The notes under the pieces were generated by a model. It made no database searches. It saw only the letters and a program-made list of their open reading frames with translations, and was not told the DNA's origin. Below, piece after piece: positions 44,678 through 53,926 of a DNA stretch of 64,000 nucleotides (positions are counted from its first letter, which is position 1; the number at the start of each line of letters is the position of its first letter). The translations under genes and the position numbers were made by a program. Source of the DNA: Bacteroidales bacterium (lineage in GTDB: Bacteria > Bacteroidota > Bacteroidia > Bacteroidales > UBA4181); assembly GCA_017523725.1 (NCBI GenBank), contig JAFWVY010000038.1:1-64000 (forward strand), written 5' to 3'.

Positions 44678-45788
44678 GGGAAAAAGATTGTTTATCGCGG
44701 TTGATGGTTCTGTTTCCCACCGAAATTGCAAGAAATCTCGGAACAATCCGTTCAAGCAACCGGTACAAAAGAATGCACAACGCACATACCACAAACGGTG
44801 TCAGGAAAAACGCTGCATAATCCGCAAACAGGGAATGCCCCAACAAACGTATCATCCCAGCCTTAGTCCATCCCAGGATATGTATCACATGCACCGCGTA
44901 AATAAAAAACACATAGCGAGACAAACGCATCAGCAGATTATTCACCCTGTTGCACGACAACATGGTATCCGTCAGATTTACGGCTGCCGGCACAAAGCAT
45001 ATCAGGAAATATTTAAGCAAAATATCATGATACGGAGACGATGTATAGCAGGTAGCCACAAACAACGTAATCGCTGACAGAATGTAAGACGGCCATGTTA
45101 TCTGTCGGCAGAGGGTCAGCAGATCTTTCTTGAACATGCCCAGCCACGCACCGGCAGTACAGAAATACACCGATTCCACACGGAAGCCAGGCACCGCGAA
45201 ATAGAAAGGCAGGAAAAAAGATACTACCAGCAGAATACACGAAAGCCATTTCAGATGACGAAAAATGAAATACAGCAACGGCGTACATAATGTCAGACAC
45301 ATCAGATCCCGCACATACCATAGTGGCAGATTAACCGGTCGGAACCATAGCCAGTCCCATACCGTGCTGCTCTGAAGGACAGCCAACCCTCCGTCATCTT
45401 TTAAGCCGGTCTTATACAACAAAAGACTCTTGCCAGCCACAGCCGCAATCATGATCAAGTTCCAGATCAGGTACGGTACCAATAGTGTACGCACCCGTTT
45501 TTTCCACTGTTTTAAAAACCACTGCAGACCAACTTGGTCGGGATCAGCCGACCAGAAAAACAGATAACCAGACAGGACAAAGAAAACACAGACGGCAACC
45601 CTGCCCAGATTAAAGGAGAACAAGTCCGTCACGAAATGGAACACCCTTTCCTGCAGAGGATCTGCAACCGGTATATGGGTCCACACTGTGGCATGCACCC
45701 AAATGACCAACAGAATCAACGGGAACCGTAAAGCTGAGATAACCGCCGAGGTCCGTGGCGACATAGGGTATGAAATGGTCGAAGTCAT
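44658..45788 (-). CDS. Acyltransferase-3 family membrane protein (3 of 6)
   Basis: The 376-residue protein carries SAVISALRFPLILLVIWVHATV (helix-1 His) and VCVFFVLSGYLFFWSADPDQ, followed by about nine further helices. It belongs to the acyltransferase-3 family but differs from its neighbours in loop lengths. ATG 45788 was chosen; ATG 45764 is a possible alternative. It is part of a run of four such genes in tandem (43.6-48.0 kb). Confidence 0.9.
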   Translation of the reverse strand: MTSTISYPMSPRTSAVISALRFPLILLVIWVHATVWTHIPVADPLQERVFHFVTDLFSFNLGRVAVCVFFVLSGYLFFWSADPDQVGLQWFLKQWKKRVRTLLVPYLIWNLIMIAAVAGKSLLLYKTGLKDDGGLAVLQSSTVWDWLWFRPVNLPLWYVRDLMCLTLCTPLLYFIFRHLKWLSCILLVVSFFLPFYFAVPGFRVESVYFCTAGAWLGMFKKDLLTLCRQITWPSYILSAITLFVATCYTSSPYHDILLKYFLICFVPAAVNLTDTMLSCNRVNNLLMRLSRYVFFIYAVHVIHILGWTKAGMIRLLGHSLFADYAAFFLTPFVVCALCILLYRLLERIVPRFLAISVGNRTINRDKQSFSHEHDAK

Positions 45789-45813
45789 TGATACTTGCAC
45801 AGTCAACTGCGTA

Positions 45814-46866
45814 TCAGGCACCTGTCGGTCTTTTCCAAGCCGCCCTGGCAACCTGCATCAGTCGGACGAAAAGCGCTGGCAAGCCGGCACCAACCAACAA
45901 GTACAGCACCCACCAACCCGATTGAGCATAGGTCGTCATGACTGGAAACTCTGCCAGTCTTTCCATGGGAAGTCCGGCCGTAGAAATAATGCAGAGACTC
46001 ACCAATTTAAAGCATAAAAGGTGAAATGTCAACACTGCAAGGGTATGGTCACCGAAGAAGCGCAGCGTACGCTTCACCCATTCCGGGACCATTCTCCCGC
46101 GCATCAAGACAACGGCAGTGGCAAACACCACAAAGGTCCCAAGACATGCCGTCACGACAAACGGAATCATCTGTCGCGCCGAAACCGTAAACATATCGTT
46201 GGAACAAAATCGAACGCCGACCGCCGCTCCTGCCATGCCGATAATTATTACCCATGCGGAATTCTCGACATGCCAACCCGATTTCCGGTACCAGTAACCG
46301 CAAAGGAAAAACAATGCAGCAAGACAGTCTGCCTTACCCAGCCCCCAAGTCCAGTTACGCCAGCCCCAACCGAAATGTGAAGCCAATACCGCAAGCAACA
46401 GCGCAGCCGCACAGGCCGCCCACGGCCGACGAATCAACCGCAACAACACATAGCCCAGTAGCGAACCAAAAAAGAGCGTACGAAGGAACCAGTAGGGGCC
46501 GAGCAACAACTCTTTGTTATTCATACCGATTAATTGTACGAGACGCTCTGCTGTTTCCTGCACGGAATAGAGACGGGCATCCGCCCATTGGCTGTAATCA
46601 GGATGATAGATATTCAGTCGAAAGAATAAATTGTGGCACAGCAGGAACACAACGCCCCATCCGATATATGGCAAATAGAGCCCCTTGATTCGTTTTTTAA
46701 CAAAGGTCCACGCATCGGTCAGATAACCATCTTTCATACAATAGCCTGCACACAGGTGGAACATCGTGATGAAGATTCCGCCATAAGCAAAGTACTTGGC
46801 ATGCCACCACACCATCAGGAGAATACCGAGGGCTTTAAGGGCAGATATGGCATCGTTCTTTGGCAT
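45814..46866 (-). CDS. Acyltransferase-3 family membrane protein (4 of 6)
   Basis: The 350-residue protein starts with DAISALKALGILLMVWWHAKY and then MFHLCAGYCMKDGYL. It is closely similar to the next gene upstream: both contain KGLYxPxxxWGxVFLLxHNLFFRLN and GPYWF/GAYWF followed by SHFGW. The two look like a tandem duplication. The likely role is O-acetylation of a sugar. The gap to its paralogue is four bases. Confidence 0.9.
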   Translation of the reverse strand: MPKNDAISALKALGILLMVWWHAKYFAYGGIFITMFHLCAGYCMKDGYLTDAWTFVKKRIKGLYLPYIGWGVVFLLCHNLFFRLNIYHPDYSQWADARLYSVQETAERLVQLIGMNNKELLLGPYWFLRTLFFGSLLGYVLLRLIRRPWAACAAALLLAVLASHFGWGWRNWTWGLGKADCLAALFFLCGYWYRKSGWHVENSAWVIIIGMAGAAVGVRFCSNDMFTVSARQMIPFVVTACLGTFVVFATAVVLMRGRMVPEWVKRTLRFFGDHTLAVLTFHLLCFKLVSLCIISTAGLPMERLAEFPVMTTYAQSGWWVLYLLVGAGLPALFVRLMQVARAAWKRPTGA

Positions 46867-46870
46867 AATA

Positions 46871-47974
46871 TCAGCGTGTAACAGAATCCTTTACAAGAAG
46901 ATTCCGTCCTTTCGTACGGACGGCCTCCACAAGGGATGCCCCTAATATGGGAAGAGCAAGGCCGACCAGCAGATAGACCGGCCACCAACCCGCTTTGGAA
47001 TAAGCAGAGATAATCGGATATTCCGCCAGACGGTCCAACGACAGGCCAGCCGTTTGGATAATGCAATAATTCACCAGTTTAAAGCACAGAAAATGAAAGG
47101 TTACTATCGGCATCGTATGCTTGCCTACAAGACGCATAGCATGTTGCAACATCGCCGGACAGCGATACGATGCCAACCACCGGCCCAACGCGAATACAGC
47201 CAACGCGCCACAGCCTGCAGCCAGCACATACTGCAACAAAGTACTGCACGAGAACGACTGCATATCAACCGGGAAAAGGACACTGATCACTGCCGTAATA
47301 GCCATGCCCGTCGCCACGACCATCCAACGTCGCTCAAGCTGAAGTCCGCTCAATCGATACCCATACCCGCAGACAAAAAGACATGCTCCCAGGAAGCATC
47401 TCTTGTCGATGCTGCCGAACGGCAAATGCCAGCCGAAATGAGAGGCCGTGCCCGCAAGTATCAGCGCGAATCCGGCCGCCAACCAGGGCTTTTTCAGAAA
47501 ACGTATCAGTACATAGGCCACCAACGAACCGAAAAGCAGAACCGGGAAAAACCAATACGCACCGAGCAGGGTCTCCCCGAAATTCATCTGAATCAGCAAT
47601 CGCCAGAAGTGGTCCAACATCTCGGGTATGTCATACAAATGCGCGTTGCCTTCGTAACTGTACTTTGCATTATACAGATTCAGTCTAAAGAACAGATTAT
47701 GCGCCAGCAGGAAAACAAGCCCCCACTTGACAAACGGCACATAGAGTCCCTTAAAACGCCGCCTCACAAAGGGCATTGCATCGGTCAGGTATTTTTCTTT
47801 GAAACAGAAACCCGCCGTAATAAAGAAAAGCGGCATATTGAACAAGTGCGTGAACTGTATGCCATATTTCGAGTAACCTGTATGCCCCAGCACCATGAGA
47901 ACAATGCAGACCGCCCGCGCCATGGAAATCATGTCGTTTTTAACGGTCGGAGCCGGGGCAGAAGAATTTGTCAT
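46871..47974 (-). CDS. Acyltransferase-3 family membrane protein (5 of 6)
   Basis: The 367-residue protein begins with a polar tail and then DMISMARAVCIVLMVLGHTGYSK and FNMPLFFITAGFCFKEKYL. Repeated motifs shared with the neighbouring genes (KGLYVPFVKWGLVFLLAHNLFFRLN, SHFGW) show common descent. About ten TM helices are visible. It lies three bases downstream of the galactofuranosyltransferase-like gene. Confidence 0.9.
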   Translation of the reverse strand: MTNSSAPAPTVKNDMISMARAVCIVLMVLGHTGYSKYGIQFTHLFNMPLFFITAGFCFKEKYLTDAMPFVRRRFKGLYVPFVKWGLVFLLAHNLFFRLNLYNAKYSYEGNAHLYDIPEMLDHFWRLLIQMNFGETLLGAYWFFPVLLFGSLVAYVLIRFLKKPWLAAGFALILAGTASHFGWHLPFGSIDKRCFLGACLFVCGYGYRLSGLQLERRWMVVATGMAITAVISVLFPVDMQSFSCSTLLQYVLAAGCGALAVFALGRWLASYRCPAMLQHAMRLVGKHTMPIVTFHFLCFKLVNYCIIQTAGLSLDRLAEYPIISAYSKAGWWPVYLLVGLALPILGASLVEAVRTKGRNLLVKDSVTR

Positions 47975-47977
47975 AAT

Positions 47978-48934
47978 TTATCTGTCTTTTGCCTGACTTT
48001 GCGATGCCGGTTGCATCACCTGCCACCCCGGTCTGTACACCGGATGCTTGCCCATCCGGCCGATCCAGGCGTCCTTGACTGCCTGCCAGCGCACCTTGTT
48101 CCGGGCAGGATTGTCCACGCCCTTCAGCCGGTGCAGCAGGGCAATGCGCAGCCGGTTCAGCGCCACCAGCGGAAAATGCTTCCGCAGCATGACGTGTTCG
48201 TTGCGCGTGAAGTAATACTCATCCCACGAGACCAATACCGGCGAAGGCTGCTGCGGCCGGGTCGCCTGGTTGTCGTGTGCGATCCGGATGGCCGGCACGC
48301 ACCACAGCGGTCCGTACTTCGCAAGCCGCAGGCTGTGTTCCGTATCGTCGTGATATATAAAGAACCCCGGATCGACCAGTCCCACCTTCCGTAAAGCCTT
48401 TCCGTTGAGAAAAGACCCGACATACGACAGGAAATCTATCCGGAACATCGGTTGCTGATAATCGGCCTCTTCGGAAAAAATCCGCCGGAGCAGCCGATGC
48501 CGTTCGATAATGTACCGGCTTCGGTGCTGGCATTCGATGTCGCCGGACGGATAGTACACCATGCCGCAGACTGCCGACATGGCCGTCACATTATGCTCAG
48601 CGGCAAAGGCCAGGAATTGCGCCACGAGGTCGTCATCGGGATAGGCATCATCGTCGGCCAGGAACACCCAGTCCGGATTGAATTCCATGGCCTTCACCTG
48701 CCCACGGTAGAATCCGCCCGAACCGCCCAGATTTTCTTCGGTGGTGACCACCTGCCGACCAAAGGCCGATGGCGCTGATGCCCACTCTTTCAGGAAATCC
48801 GCCGTCCCGTCCGAGCTGTGGTTGTCCACCACGATGACATGGTGGAACGGTACGGTCTGCCGGTCGTAACAAGCTAATGCTTTCCGGAGTTTCTCCAGGC
48901 GGTTGAAAGTGACGATGACAGCGGTTATTTGCAT
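47978..48934 (-). CDS. GT2 glycosyltransferase, likely galactofuranosyltransferase (GlfT-like)
   Basis: This 318-residue GT2 protein has TAVIVTFNRLEKLRKALACYDRQ, VVDNHSSDGT, the loop ENLGGSGGFYRG and the metal motif FLADDDAYPDDD, a combination seen in GlfT/WbbO-like galactofuranosyltransferases. FFIYHDDTEHSLR supplies the acceptor-side acidic pair. Together with glf it supports a galactofuranose-containing repeat unit. ATG 48934 starts at the Rossmann strand; an in-frame start 24 bases earlier is possible. Confidence 0.85.
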   Translation of the reverse strand: MQITAVIVTFNRLEKLRKALACYDRQTVPFHHVIVVDNHSSDGTADFLKEWASAPSAFGRQVVTTEENLGGSGGFYRGQVKAMEFNPDWVFLADDDAYPDDDLVAQFLAFAAEHNVTAMSAVCGMVYYPSGDIECQHRSRYIIERHRLLRRIFSEEADYQQPMFRIDFLSYVGSFLNGKALRKVGLVDPGFFIYHDDTEHSLRLAKYGPLWCVPAIRIAHDNQATRPQQPSPVLVSWDEYYFTRNEHVMLRKHFPLVALNRLRIALLHRLKGVDNPARNKVRWQAVKDAWIGRMGKHPVYRPGWQVMQPASQSQAKDR

Positions 48935-48968
48935 GGTTCTTGTTCCGATTTCATGCAACGCCAGTTTA

Positions 48969-50096
48969 TCAACTTTGCGACAGCCAGATTTTGAAGAACT
49001 TGTCGTAGACTTGATACACGCCGTTTTCCATGGTAAGCAACCCCTTGTCCAGCAACGCAGGGACTGCAGCCTTGACCGAACTGGGGCTTCCTAATCCATA
49101 CTTTCTGACAAAAGCCCCCGAAGTAAGATTGGTAGCCTTCCCTTCTCTTCCGATAGCTGTCAGAATCAGGCTTTGTTTTTCTGGCAATTGATACAGCAGA
49201 TCCTCGTATATCGGCGAGGACAAATCAATAATATTCTGTACAGCCCTGTCAACTTGAGCCTTATGACAACACGCTTCTGGTCGGGTCAATGAATACAGTT
49301 CGTTCATCACGCGCTGGAGGTAATACGTCACACCATCGAACAAACTGTAAACATAATCGACGGCATCAGTGTCGATCTCCTTGTGTCCTTCATGAAAAAG
49401 ACGTTGACAAAAAGGAGTATACTTATCCAAAGCCAGTCGTTTTAGTGCATACAAGGTAACGCTCTGATAGAAAGGCCTTGCGGGAGAAGTGAACATCGTA
49501 CCCATCAGATGTTGGCGGGACCCGGCAAAAACAAATTTGGCGTTGGAGCAATACTGAACATGGGTTCGCAACGCTGCTTCGACGCCCTCGTCTGCATATT
49601 TTGTAATCTGTTGAAATTCATCAATGACAACAATACATGGCTTGTCAGCATGTTGCAGATAGGTAAAAATCTCATCCAATGTCGCCACCGGCGATTTGAT
49701 GTCGCCCAGACTCATGGTCCATGATGGCTGGCCGTTCATATCGAAACTCACTCCCGAGCGCACAGATGTCAAAAAAAACAAGAATTTTTCCCACGCTTTT
49801 TTTCCTTTGGGTTTCAGTGTTTCAAGAATCACACTCCCCATTTTATTCACCATTTCGGAAAAAGACTTGGTGGAATAGATGTCAATGATAAACGTGTGGT
49901 AACGACTCGAAATTTCAGGCTGGGCAAAACAATGCCTCAGCAAATCGGTCTTGCCGTAGCGCCGTGGCGAAACCAGAGCAAGATTGTTCCCGTTGGCAAT
50001 CAGACGAATGATATCCTCTGTTTCCTTCTCACGGTCACAAAAATACTCGCCGCCGACATAACCTGTTGTCACAAAGGGGTTGTCTAATTTTGCCAT
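48969..50096 (-). CDS. Stand-alone AAA-type ATPase with C-terminal winged helix
   Basis: The 375-residue cytoplasmic protein has the archaeal-ATPase-like fold: Walker A SPRRYGKTD (43-51), Walker B CIVVIDEFQQ (about 170), and a helical lid region. The C-terminal ~70 residues (LTSGAFVRKYGLGSPSSVKAAVPALLDKGLL) read as a winged helix. Such proteins occur singly in Bacteroidales genomes and their function is not known. It interrupts the glycan genes, has its own promoter-like box upstream, and is less GC-rich than its left neighbours, so it may be an insertion. Confidence 0.88.
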   Translation of the reverse strand: MAKLDNPFVTTGYVGGEYFCDREKETEDIIRLIANGNNLALVSPRRYGKTDLLRHCFAQPEISSRYHTFIIDIYSTKSFSEMVNKMGSVILETLKPKGKKAWEKFLFFLTSVRSGVSFDMNGQPSWTMSLGDIKSPVATLDEIFTYLQHADKPCIVVIDEFQQITKYADEGVEAALRTHVQYCSNAKFVFAGSRQHLMGTMFTSPARPFYQSVTLYALKRLALDKYTPFCQRLFHEGHKEIDTDAVDYVYSLFDGVTYYLQRVMNELYSLTRPEACCHKAQVDRAVQNIIDLSSPIYEDLLYQLPEKQSLILTAIGREGKATNLTSGAFVRKYGLGSPSSVKAAVPALLDKGLLTMENGVYQVYDKFFKIWLSQS

Positions 50097-50126
50097 GTCA
50101 GTTTAAACTCAAGAATCACAATCTCA

Positions 50127-50170
50127 CAAATTTACAATTTTTCCATAAAATGGAAATCATAAAATGGAAA
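50127..50170 (-). promoter_or_regulatory. Promoter box and repeats upstream of the AAA ATPase
   Basis: Read on the minus strand, 50127-50134 is TAAATTTG, a consensus -7 box 31 bases before the ATPase ATG. Just upstream are an inverted repeat TTTCCAT-AAA-ATGGAAA (50140-50156) and a second copy of ATAAAATGGAAA at 50159-50170, possibly operator sites. Confidence 0.5.
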
Positions 50171-50180
50171 AATGCTATCG

Positions 50181-51245
50181 CTATTTCCCGGCGACATCCT
50201 TCAATATGTCCAGTGTCTTCTTCAGATCATCCTCAAGCGTCCCTGACACCTGCCAGCCCAACGTCCGCAATTTAGCCCCGTCAAGTCTTGCCTTGGTGGC
50301 TTTGCTGAACCCCTGCGATTCCGTTTCGGAGGGCATTTCGAATACGACTTTTGTCCCGGCAATCCCGGCAATCATCTGCGCCAGGTCTTTAAGGCGTATG
50401 TCGTACGATACATCGGCAATATTGTACGCCTCACCGTTCTCACCCAGTAACATAACTGTCAAGATTCCGGTCACCGCATCGGCCGCATACGTATAGGAAT
50501 AATACTGATTGCCGGCACTTTTAAGCACGATATCCTTCTTGTCGAGGGCATTGCGCAGGAACTGTGAAAGCGCCTTTGTATCGGTGGGAAGCAGCGTGGG
50601 GCCGAACGACCGGGTGAGGCGTGCAACGACGACATCCAAGCCCTCCTGCTTTTTATACGCCTGGCACAAAGCCTCCCCGCACCGCTTGCTTTCCGGATAC
50701 CCGGCACGCAGGGTGTTGCTGTCGATGTAACCCATGCTTGTTTCATCGAAAAACTCCCGGTCTCCTCTGTTCTCGCCATAGATTTCGTTGGAAGAAGCAA
50801 ACACGAAACGCCTGGCCTTGCAACGCACAGCCAGGTCCAGCATATTCCGGGTCCCGACGATATTGGTCGTAATCGTCCCGATCGGATCGGTGGCATAAGC
50901 GACAGGGTGTGTATGACTGGCCAGATGCAGGACATAGTCCACCGGCAAGTCCGGATTGACCGGATTGTTCACATCGGCGGCAATGAAATGAAAACAGGGA
51001 TGGTCCAGCCAACGTGCGAAACGAGTCGCCGCACGCTTCTCATTGCGTCCGAGGGCATAAACCGAACAGTTCCAGGACATCTCCACGTTGCGGTACATGA
51101 TGGCATCCACCAGACAGCTGCCAATCATGCCGGTCGCGCCCGAAAGCAGAACCGATGCGTTCTTGAGTTTCTCCCATGGAAGATGGTCCGCGGTATTGAT
51201 CCGGACCAGATCCGTCCTATATAGGGAATGATTCAAAAGGTCCAT
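50181..51245 (-). CDS. NAD-dependent epimerase/dehydratase (extended SDR)
   Basis: The 354-residue cytoplasmic enzyme has the Rossmann motif SGATGMIGS (35-43), the HLASHTHP loop, SSNEIYG (151-157) and the catalytic Y183-x3-K187 (YPESK). It belongs to the sugar-nucleotide epimerase/dehydratase SDR group. It starts one base after the IspD-like gene stop; a cytidylyltransferase next to an epimerase is reminiscent of capsule loci that make CDP-activated pentitols. It could instead make a nucleotide sugar such as a 4,6-dehydratase product. The reaction remains open. Confidence 0.85.
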   Translation of the reverse strand: MDLLNHSLYRTDLVRINTADHLPWEKLKNASVLLSGATGMIGSCLVDAIMYRNVEMSWNCSVYALGRNEKRAATRFARWLDHPCFHFIAADVNNPVNPDLPVDYVLHLASHTHPVAYATDPIGTITTNIVGTRNMLDLAVRCKARRFVFASSNEIYGENRGDREFFDETSMGYIDSNTLRAGYPESKRCGEALCQAYKKQEGLDVVVARLTRSFGPTLLPTDTKALSQFLRNALDKKDIVLKSAGNQYYSYTYAADAVTGILTVMLLGENGEAYNIADVSYDIRLKDLAQMIAGIAGTKVVFEMPSETESQGFSKATKARLDGAKLRTLGWQVSGTLEDDLKKTLDILKDVAGK

Positions 51246-51246
51246 C

Positions 51247-51966
51247 TTATTTCAGATAATCGTCCTTGCGGTCCATGGCCAGATACGCCTTGAACAGCTC
51301 CAGGTCGTCCTTTGTCGTAAGCTTTATGTTCTTGTCTGAACCGGAGGCAAAATAGAGCCGCTCACCCAACTCTACCATCATGGTGTTGGTGTACGAAGAT
51401 CCATGAATACCTATTCCCTCGGCGAAAGCCTTTTTGTAGGCCCAGTCGAGTTTCCCGAATCTGTATGCCTGCGGGGTGGCGACCCGGCGCAAGGTTTCAC
51501 GCGGGATGTATTTCGTCGTGGAAATCTCATCGTCCACGATGAAAATCTGCTCGTTATACGGCATGGACGTAACAGCATTGCCATACTGGCGGCATTTCGC
51601 AATGACATCCGTCAGGACGGCCGGTTCAACCAGCGGCCGGATACCGTCATGGATAATCACGATATCGTCGTCAGAGCATTTCCCTTCCAAATTGAATACC
51701 CCGTTCCGGATGGATTCCTGACCGCTCTGACCGCCGGAAACGACCCATTTCAGCTTGTCGATACCGAACTGCCGGGCATAGGCCCATAGCACTTCGTGCC
51801 ACCCCTCAAGGCAAACCACCTCGATGGCATCGATGTCGGCATGCTTCTGGAAACCTTCCAGCGTATAAATCAGGATGGGTTTGTCATGAATGTTCAGGAA
51901 CTGCTTGGGGATATCCTGCCCCATCCTGTTGCCGGTTCCTCCGGCTATGATCAGTGCTATGTTCAT
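51247..51966 (-). CDS. IspD/TarI-like cytidylyltransferase
   Basis: This 239-residue enzyme transfers CMP from CTP to a polyol phosphate or similar substrate. It shows the IspD-family CTP-binding start ALIIAGGTGNRMGQDIPKQF, the SGGQSGQESIRNG loop, IIHDGIRPLVEP, RVATPQAYRF and a C-terminal NIKLTTKDDLELF. Family members include isoprenoid IspD and the ribitol-phosphate enzyme TarI. Its place between a LicD gene and an epimerase gene favours a TarI-like role (CDP-alcohol for glycan decoration) over isoprenoid synthesis. Confidence 0.88.
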   Translation of the reverse strand: MNIALIIAGGTGNRMGQDIPKQFLNIHDKPILIYTLEGFQKHADIDAIEVVCLEGWHEVLWAYARQFGIDKLKWVVSGGQSGQESIRNGVFNLEGKCSDDDIVIIHDGIRPLVEPAVLTDVIAKCRQYGNAVTSMPYNEQIFIVDDEISTTKYIPRETLRRVATPQAYRFGKLDWAYKKAFAEGIGIHGSSYTNTMMVELGERLYFASGSDKNIKLTTKDDLELFKAYLAMDRKDDYLK

Positions 51967-51984
51967 ATCTTTTTTGTGGGAAAG

Positions 51985-52896
51985 CTATTCTGGTATTCCT
52001 GCAGCGCGCAACGCAGGAAGATAATCGGTATAAGGACGCTCCGCATCGAGCACCGCAAAGCCACTGTGCAGTGCCGGAGAGCGATGCGGCGTCATATAAT
52101 CGTCGCCATATTGTTGACTCAAAGCCTTGTCGTAATCCACCGGCGCAGGCAGCATCAGGTCCTCGAAAGGCAGATACACCACCTCGCGGTACCACGATTT
52201 CTGTTTGGCAACCAAGGGGTAATCATGCCTGCGGAAAAACGGGCATGACACCCGCTGGCAATCCTGCTGGCGGTAGGCCCGGAACAGGTTCTCGCACCGG
52301 CGATATTTCAGACGGCCGATGCCAACGGCATGGTACAGCTTGTGCACCGTACGGATCAGGAAACTGCGCGGATTCCGGATATCCCGGAGGCGCCACGGAT
52401 CATATTCGGCCATGTGCAGATGCCACATAATCCGGTCTGTTTTCCGCAGTTTCCGTCGCCAGACTTCGTCCTCATCGTCCGGCACAGCATCGTACACGAA
52501 AATGTCCAGAAAAATGCTTTGGTCGAATAACTGGGACACGTCTTCCTTCAGAATGGCCGTTGTTCCCTTATAGCGGATTTGGGCATGAGCCCGGAAATAA
52601 TGCTTATCGGTATAGGCGCATTGAAGAAAATACGGGTCCTTGAACTCCGTATCGGCCAAGGCAATCAAACGGTCGTAGTCTTCGCGGAACATCAGCACGT
52701 CAATGTCGTCGTCCCACGGGATGTATCCATGATGCCGGGCCGCCCCCAGCAAGGTGCCGCCGTCAGCCCAGACCTTCAGGCCATGCCTCTGGCATACGTC
52801 CAGCAGATGTCGCGCCATGTCCAGCTGAATGGCCCACACCTTTTTCATCTCGGCCGAAACGGGGTAGCCGTCCCGGATTTCATCCTGCATGTTCAT
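51985..52896 (-). CDS. LicD family phosphotransferase (1 of 3)
   Basis: This 303-residue protein has the LicD core GGTLLGAARHHGYIPWDDDIDVLM. LicD enzymes transfer phosphocholine or another phospho-alcohol from a CDP-activated donor to a sugar, leaving a phosphodiester. The ATG at 52896 follows a GGAGAA site. Adjacent to the IspD-like cytidylyltransferase (18 bases), it is the probable user of the CDP-alcohol made there. A Cys/His-rich segment (QDCQRVSCPFFRRHDY) of unknown meaning lies in the last third. Confidence 0.92.
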   Translation of the reverse strand: MNMQDEIRDGYPVSAEMKKVWAIQLDMARHLLDVCQRHGLKVWADGGTLLGAARHHGYIPWDDDIDVLMFREDYDRLIALADTEFKDPYFLQCAYTDKHYFRAHAQIRYKGTTAILKEDVSQLFDQSIFLDIFVYDAVPDDEDEVWRRKLRKTDRIMWHLHMAEYDPWRLRDIRNPRSFLIRTVHKLYHAVGIGRLKYRRCENLFRAYRQQDCQRVSCPFFRRHDYPLVAKQKSWYREVVYLPFEDLMLPAPVDYDKALSQQYGDDYMTPHRSPALHSGFAVLDAERPYTDYLPALRAAGIPE

Positions 52897-52912
52897 TGTT
52901 TTCTCCGTTATA

Positions 52913-53890
52913 CTACGCCGCTGACGTGCCGGCATGCAACCGGACTCTTCCAGGCGCAAACACATGCACGAAAAAAGCATGTGGTCCGCACGCTTTCAGA
53001 ATCTTTCCGTACATCCGGCACCGGTTGGCCAACGTATAGGCCGAACTTTTACACATGATGCTCTTCATCCAGCGATAGGTATGGAATAAATGGTTGTATT
53101 CCCGCTCCAGTAAATCCTGTCCTACCCGGTGATGTTTCAATTCCCTGCAGATGGCAACGTGAGCGTCCAGATTTGTCATCAGTCGGCGGTTGTAGGCCGT
53201 ATTCAGCCGTCCCATCGCACTTTCTGAAACCTGCCGGTACCGGTACACGATGTCCGGAATCATGACCGCCCGCCGGACACAGCGGCAAATGTACTGAACC
53301 AGGAACAGTCCGTCCTCCTTATAGAAAATATCTGTCCGAAAACGCAGCTGATGATGCCGGATGGCAGAAAGGCGGTAAAGGCGGTTCACCATATAACGTT
53401 GCCATTCTTTTCCCTCAAAATCTTCCGGACGTGGCAGAAAGAGATCCAGACAGTCATTTTGATTCAAAACCATCGACTGACCAATGGTTTCTTCTTGTTC
53501 CTCACGGTCGCCATCCCCAAATTTGCTGAAACCGCCCAGCGTCATATCTGTCGCATCGTCCATGCACGCCATCAACGCCGACAATGCCGCAGGAGGAATC
53601 AGATCGTCCGCATCGGCGAAGAAAACAAATTCGCCGGTCGCCTCGTCCAGTCCCAGATTCCTGGCAGAACTCACACCGCCGTTTTTCTTGTGGAACACCC
53701 GCACACGACTGTCCTTCGCGGCATAGGCTTCACAAATCGCGCCACTGCCATCCGTACTGCCGTCATCAATGAGCAGCAACTCAAAGTCAGTGAAACTTTG
53801 GGCCAGGATACTGTCAATGCCCGGAGACAGAAACGGTTCGGCATTATACACTGGAACAATGATGGAAACGCATGAATTCCTCGTAATCAT
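52913..53890 (-). CDS. Family 2 glycosyltransferase
   Basis: This 325-residue GT2 enzyme carries VSIIVPVYNAEPFLSPGIDSIL, LLIDDGSTDGSG, KNGGVSSARNLGL and FFADADDLIP. It resembles the GT2 gene at 39.9-40.8 kb in both loops. The acceptor and sugar are unknown. It is followed by the LicD gene, so the phosphodiester may be placed on the sugar it adds; this is inference. Confidence 0.92.
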   Translation of the reverse strand: MITRNSCVSIIVPVYNAEPFLSPGIDSILAQSFTDFELLLIDDGSTDGSGAICEAYAAKDSRVRVFHKKNGGVSSARNLGLDEATGEFVFFADADDLIPPAALSALMACMDDATDMTLGGFSKFGDGDREEQEETIGQSMVLNQNDCLDLFLPRPEDFEGKEWQRYMVNRLYRLSAIRHHQLRFRTDIFYKEDGLFLVQYICRCVRRAVMIPDIVYRYRQVSESAMGRLNTAYNRRLMTNLDAHVAICRELKHHRVGQDLLEREYNHLFHTYRWMKSIMCKSSAYTLANRCRMYGKILKACGPHAFFVHVFAPGRVRLHAGTSAA

Positions 53891-53926
53891 GGTGCATCAA
53901 TATAACCTCAAATGTAATTTGACCAT

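Noticed and set aside
48969..50096. AAA ATPase as part of an anti-phage defence system
   Set aside because: No nuclease, reverse transcriptase or other effector lies beside it; its neighbours are glycan genes.
51247..51966. Housekeeping ispD for isoprenoid synthesis
   Set aside because: The gene lies between LicD and an epimerase within the glycan operon; a TarI-like role fits better, although the sequence alone cannot exclude IspD activity.
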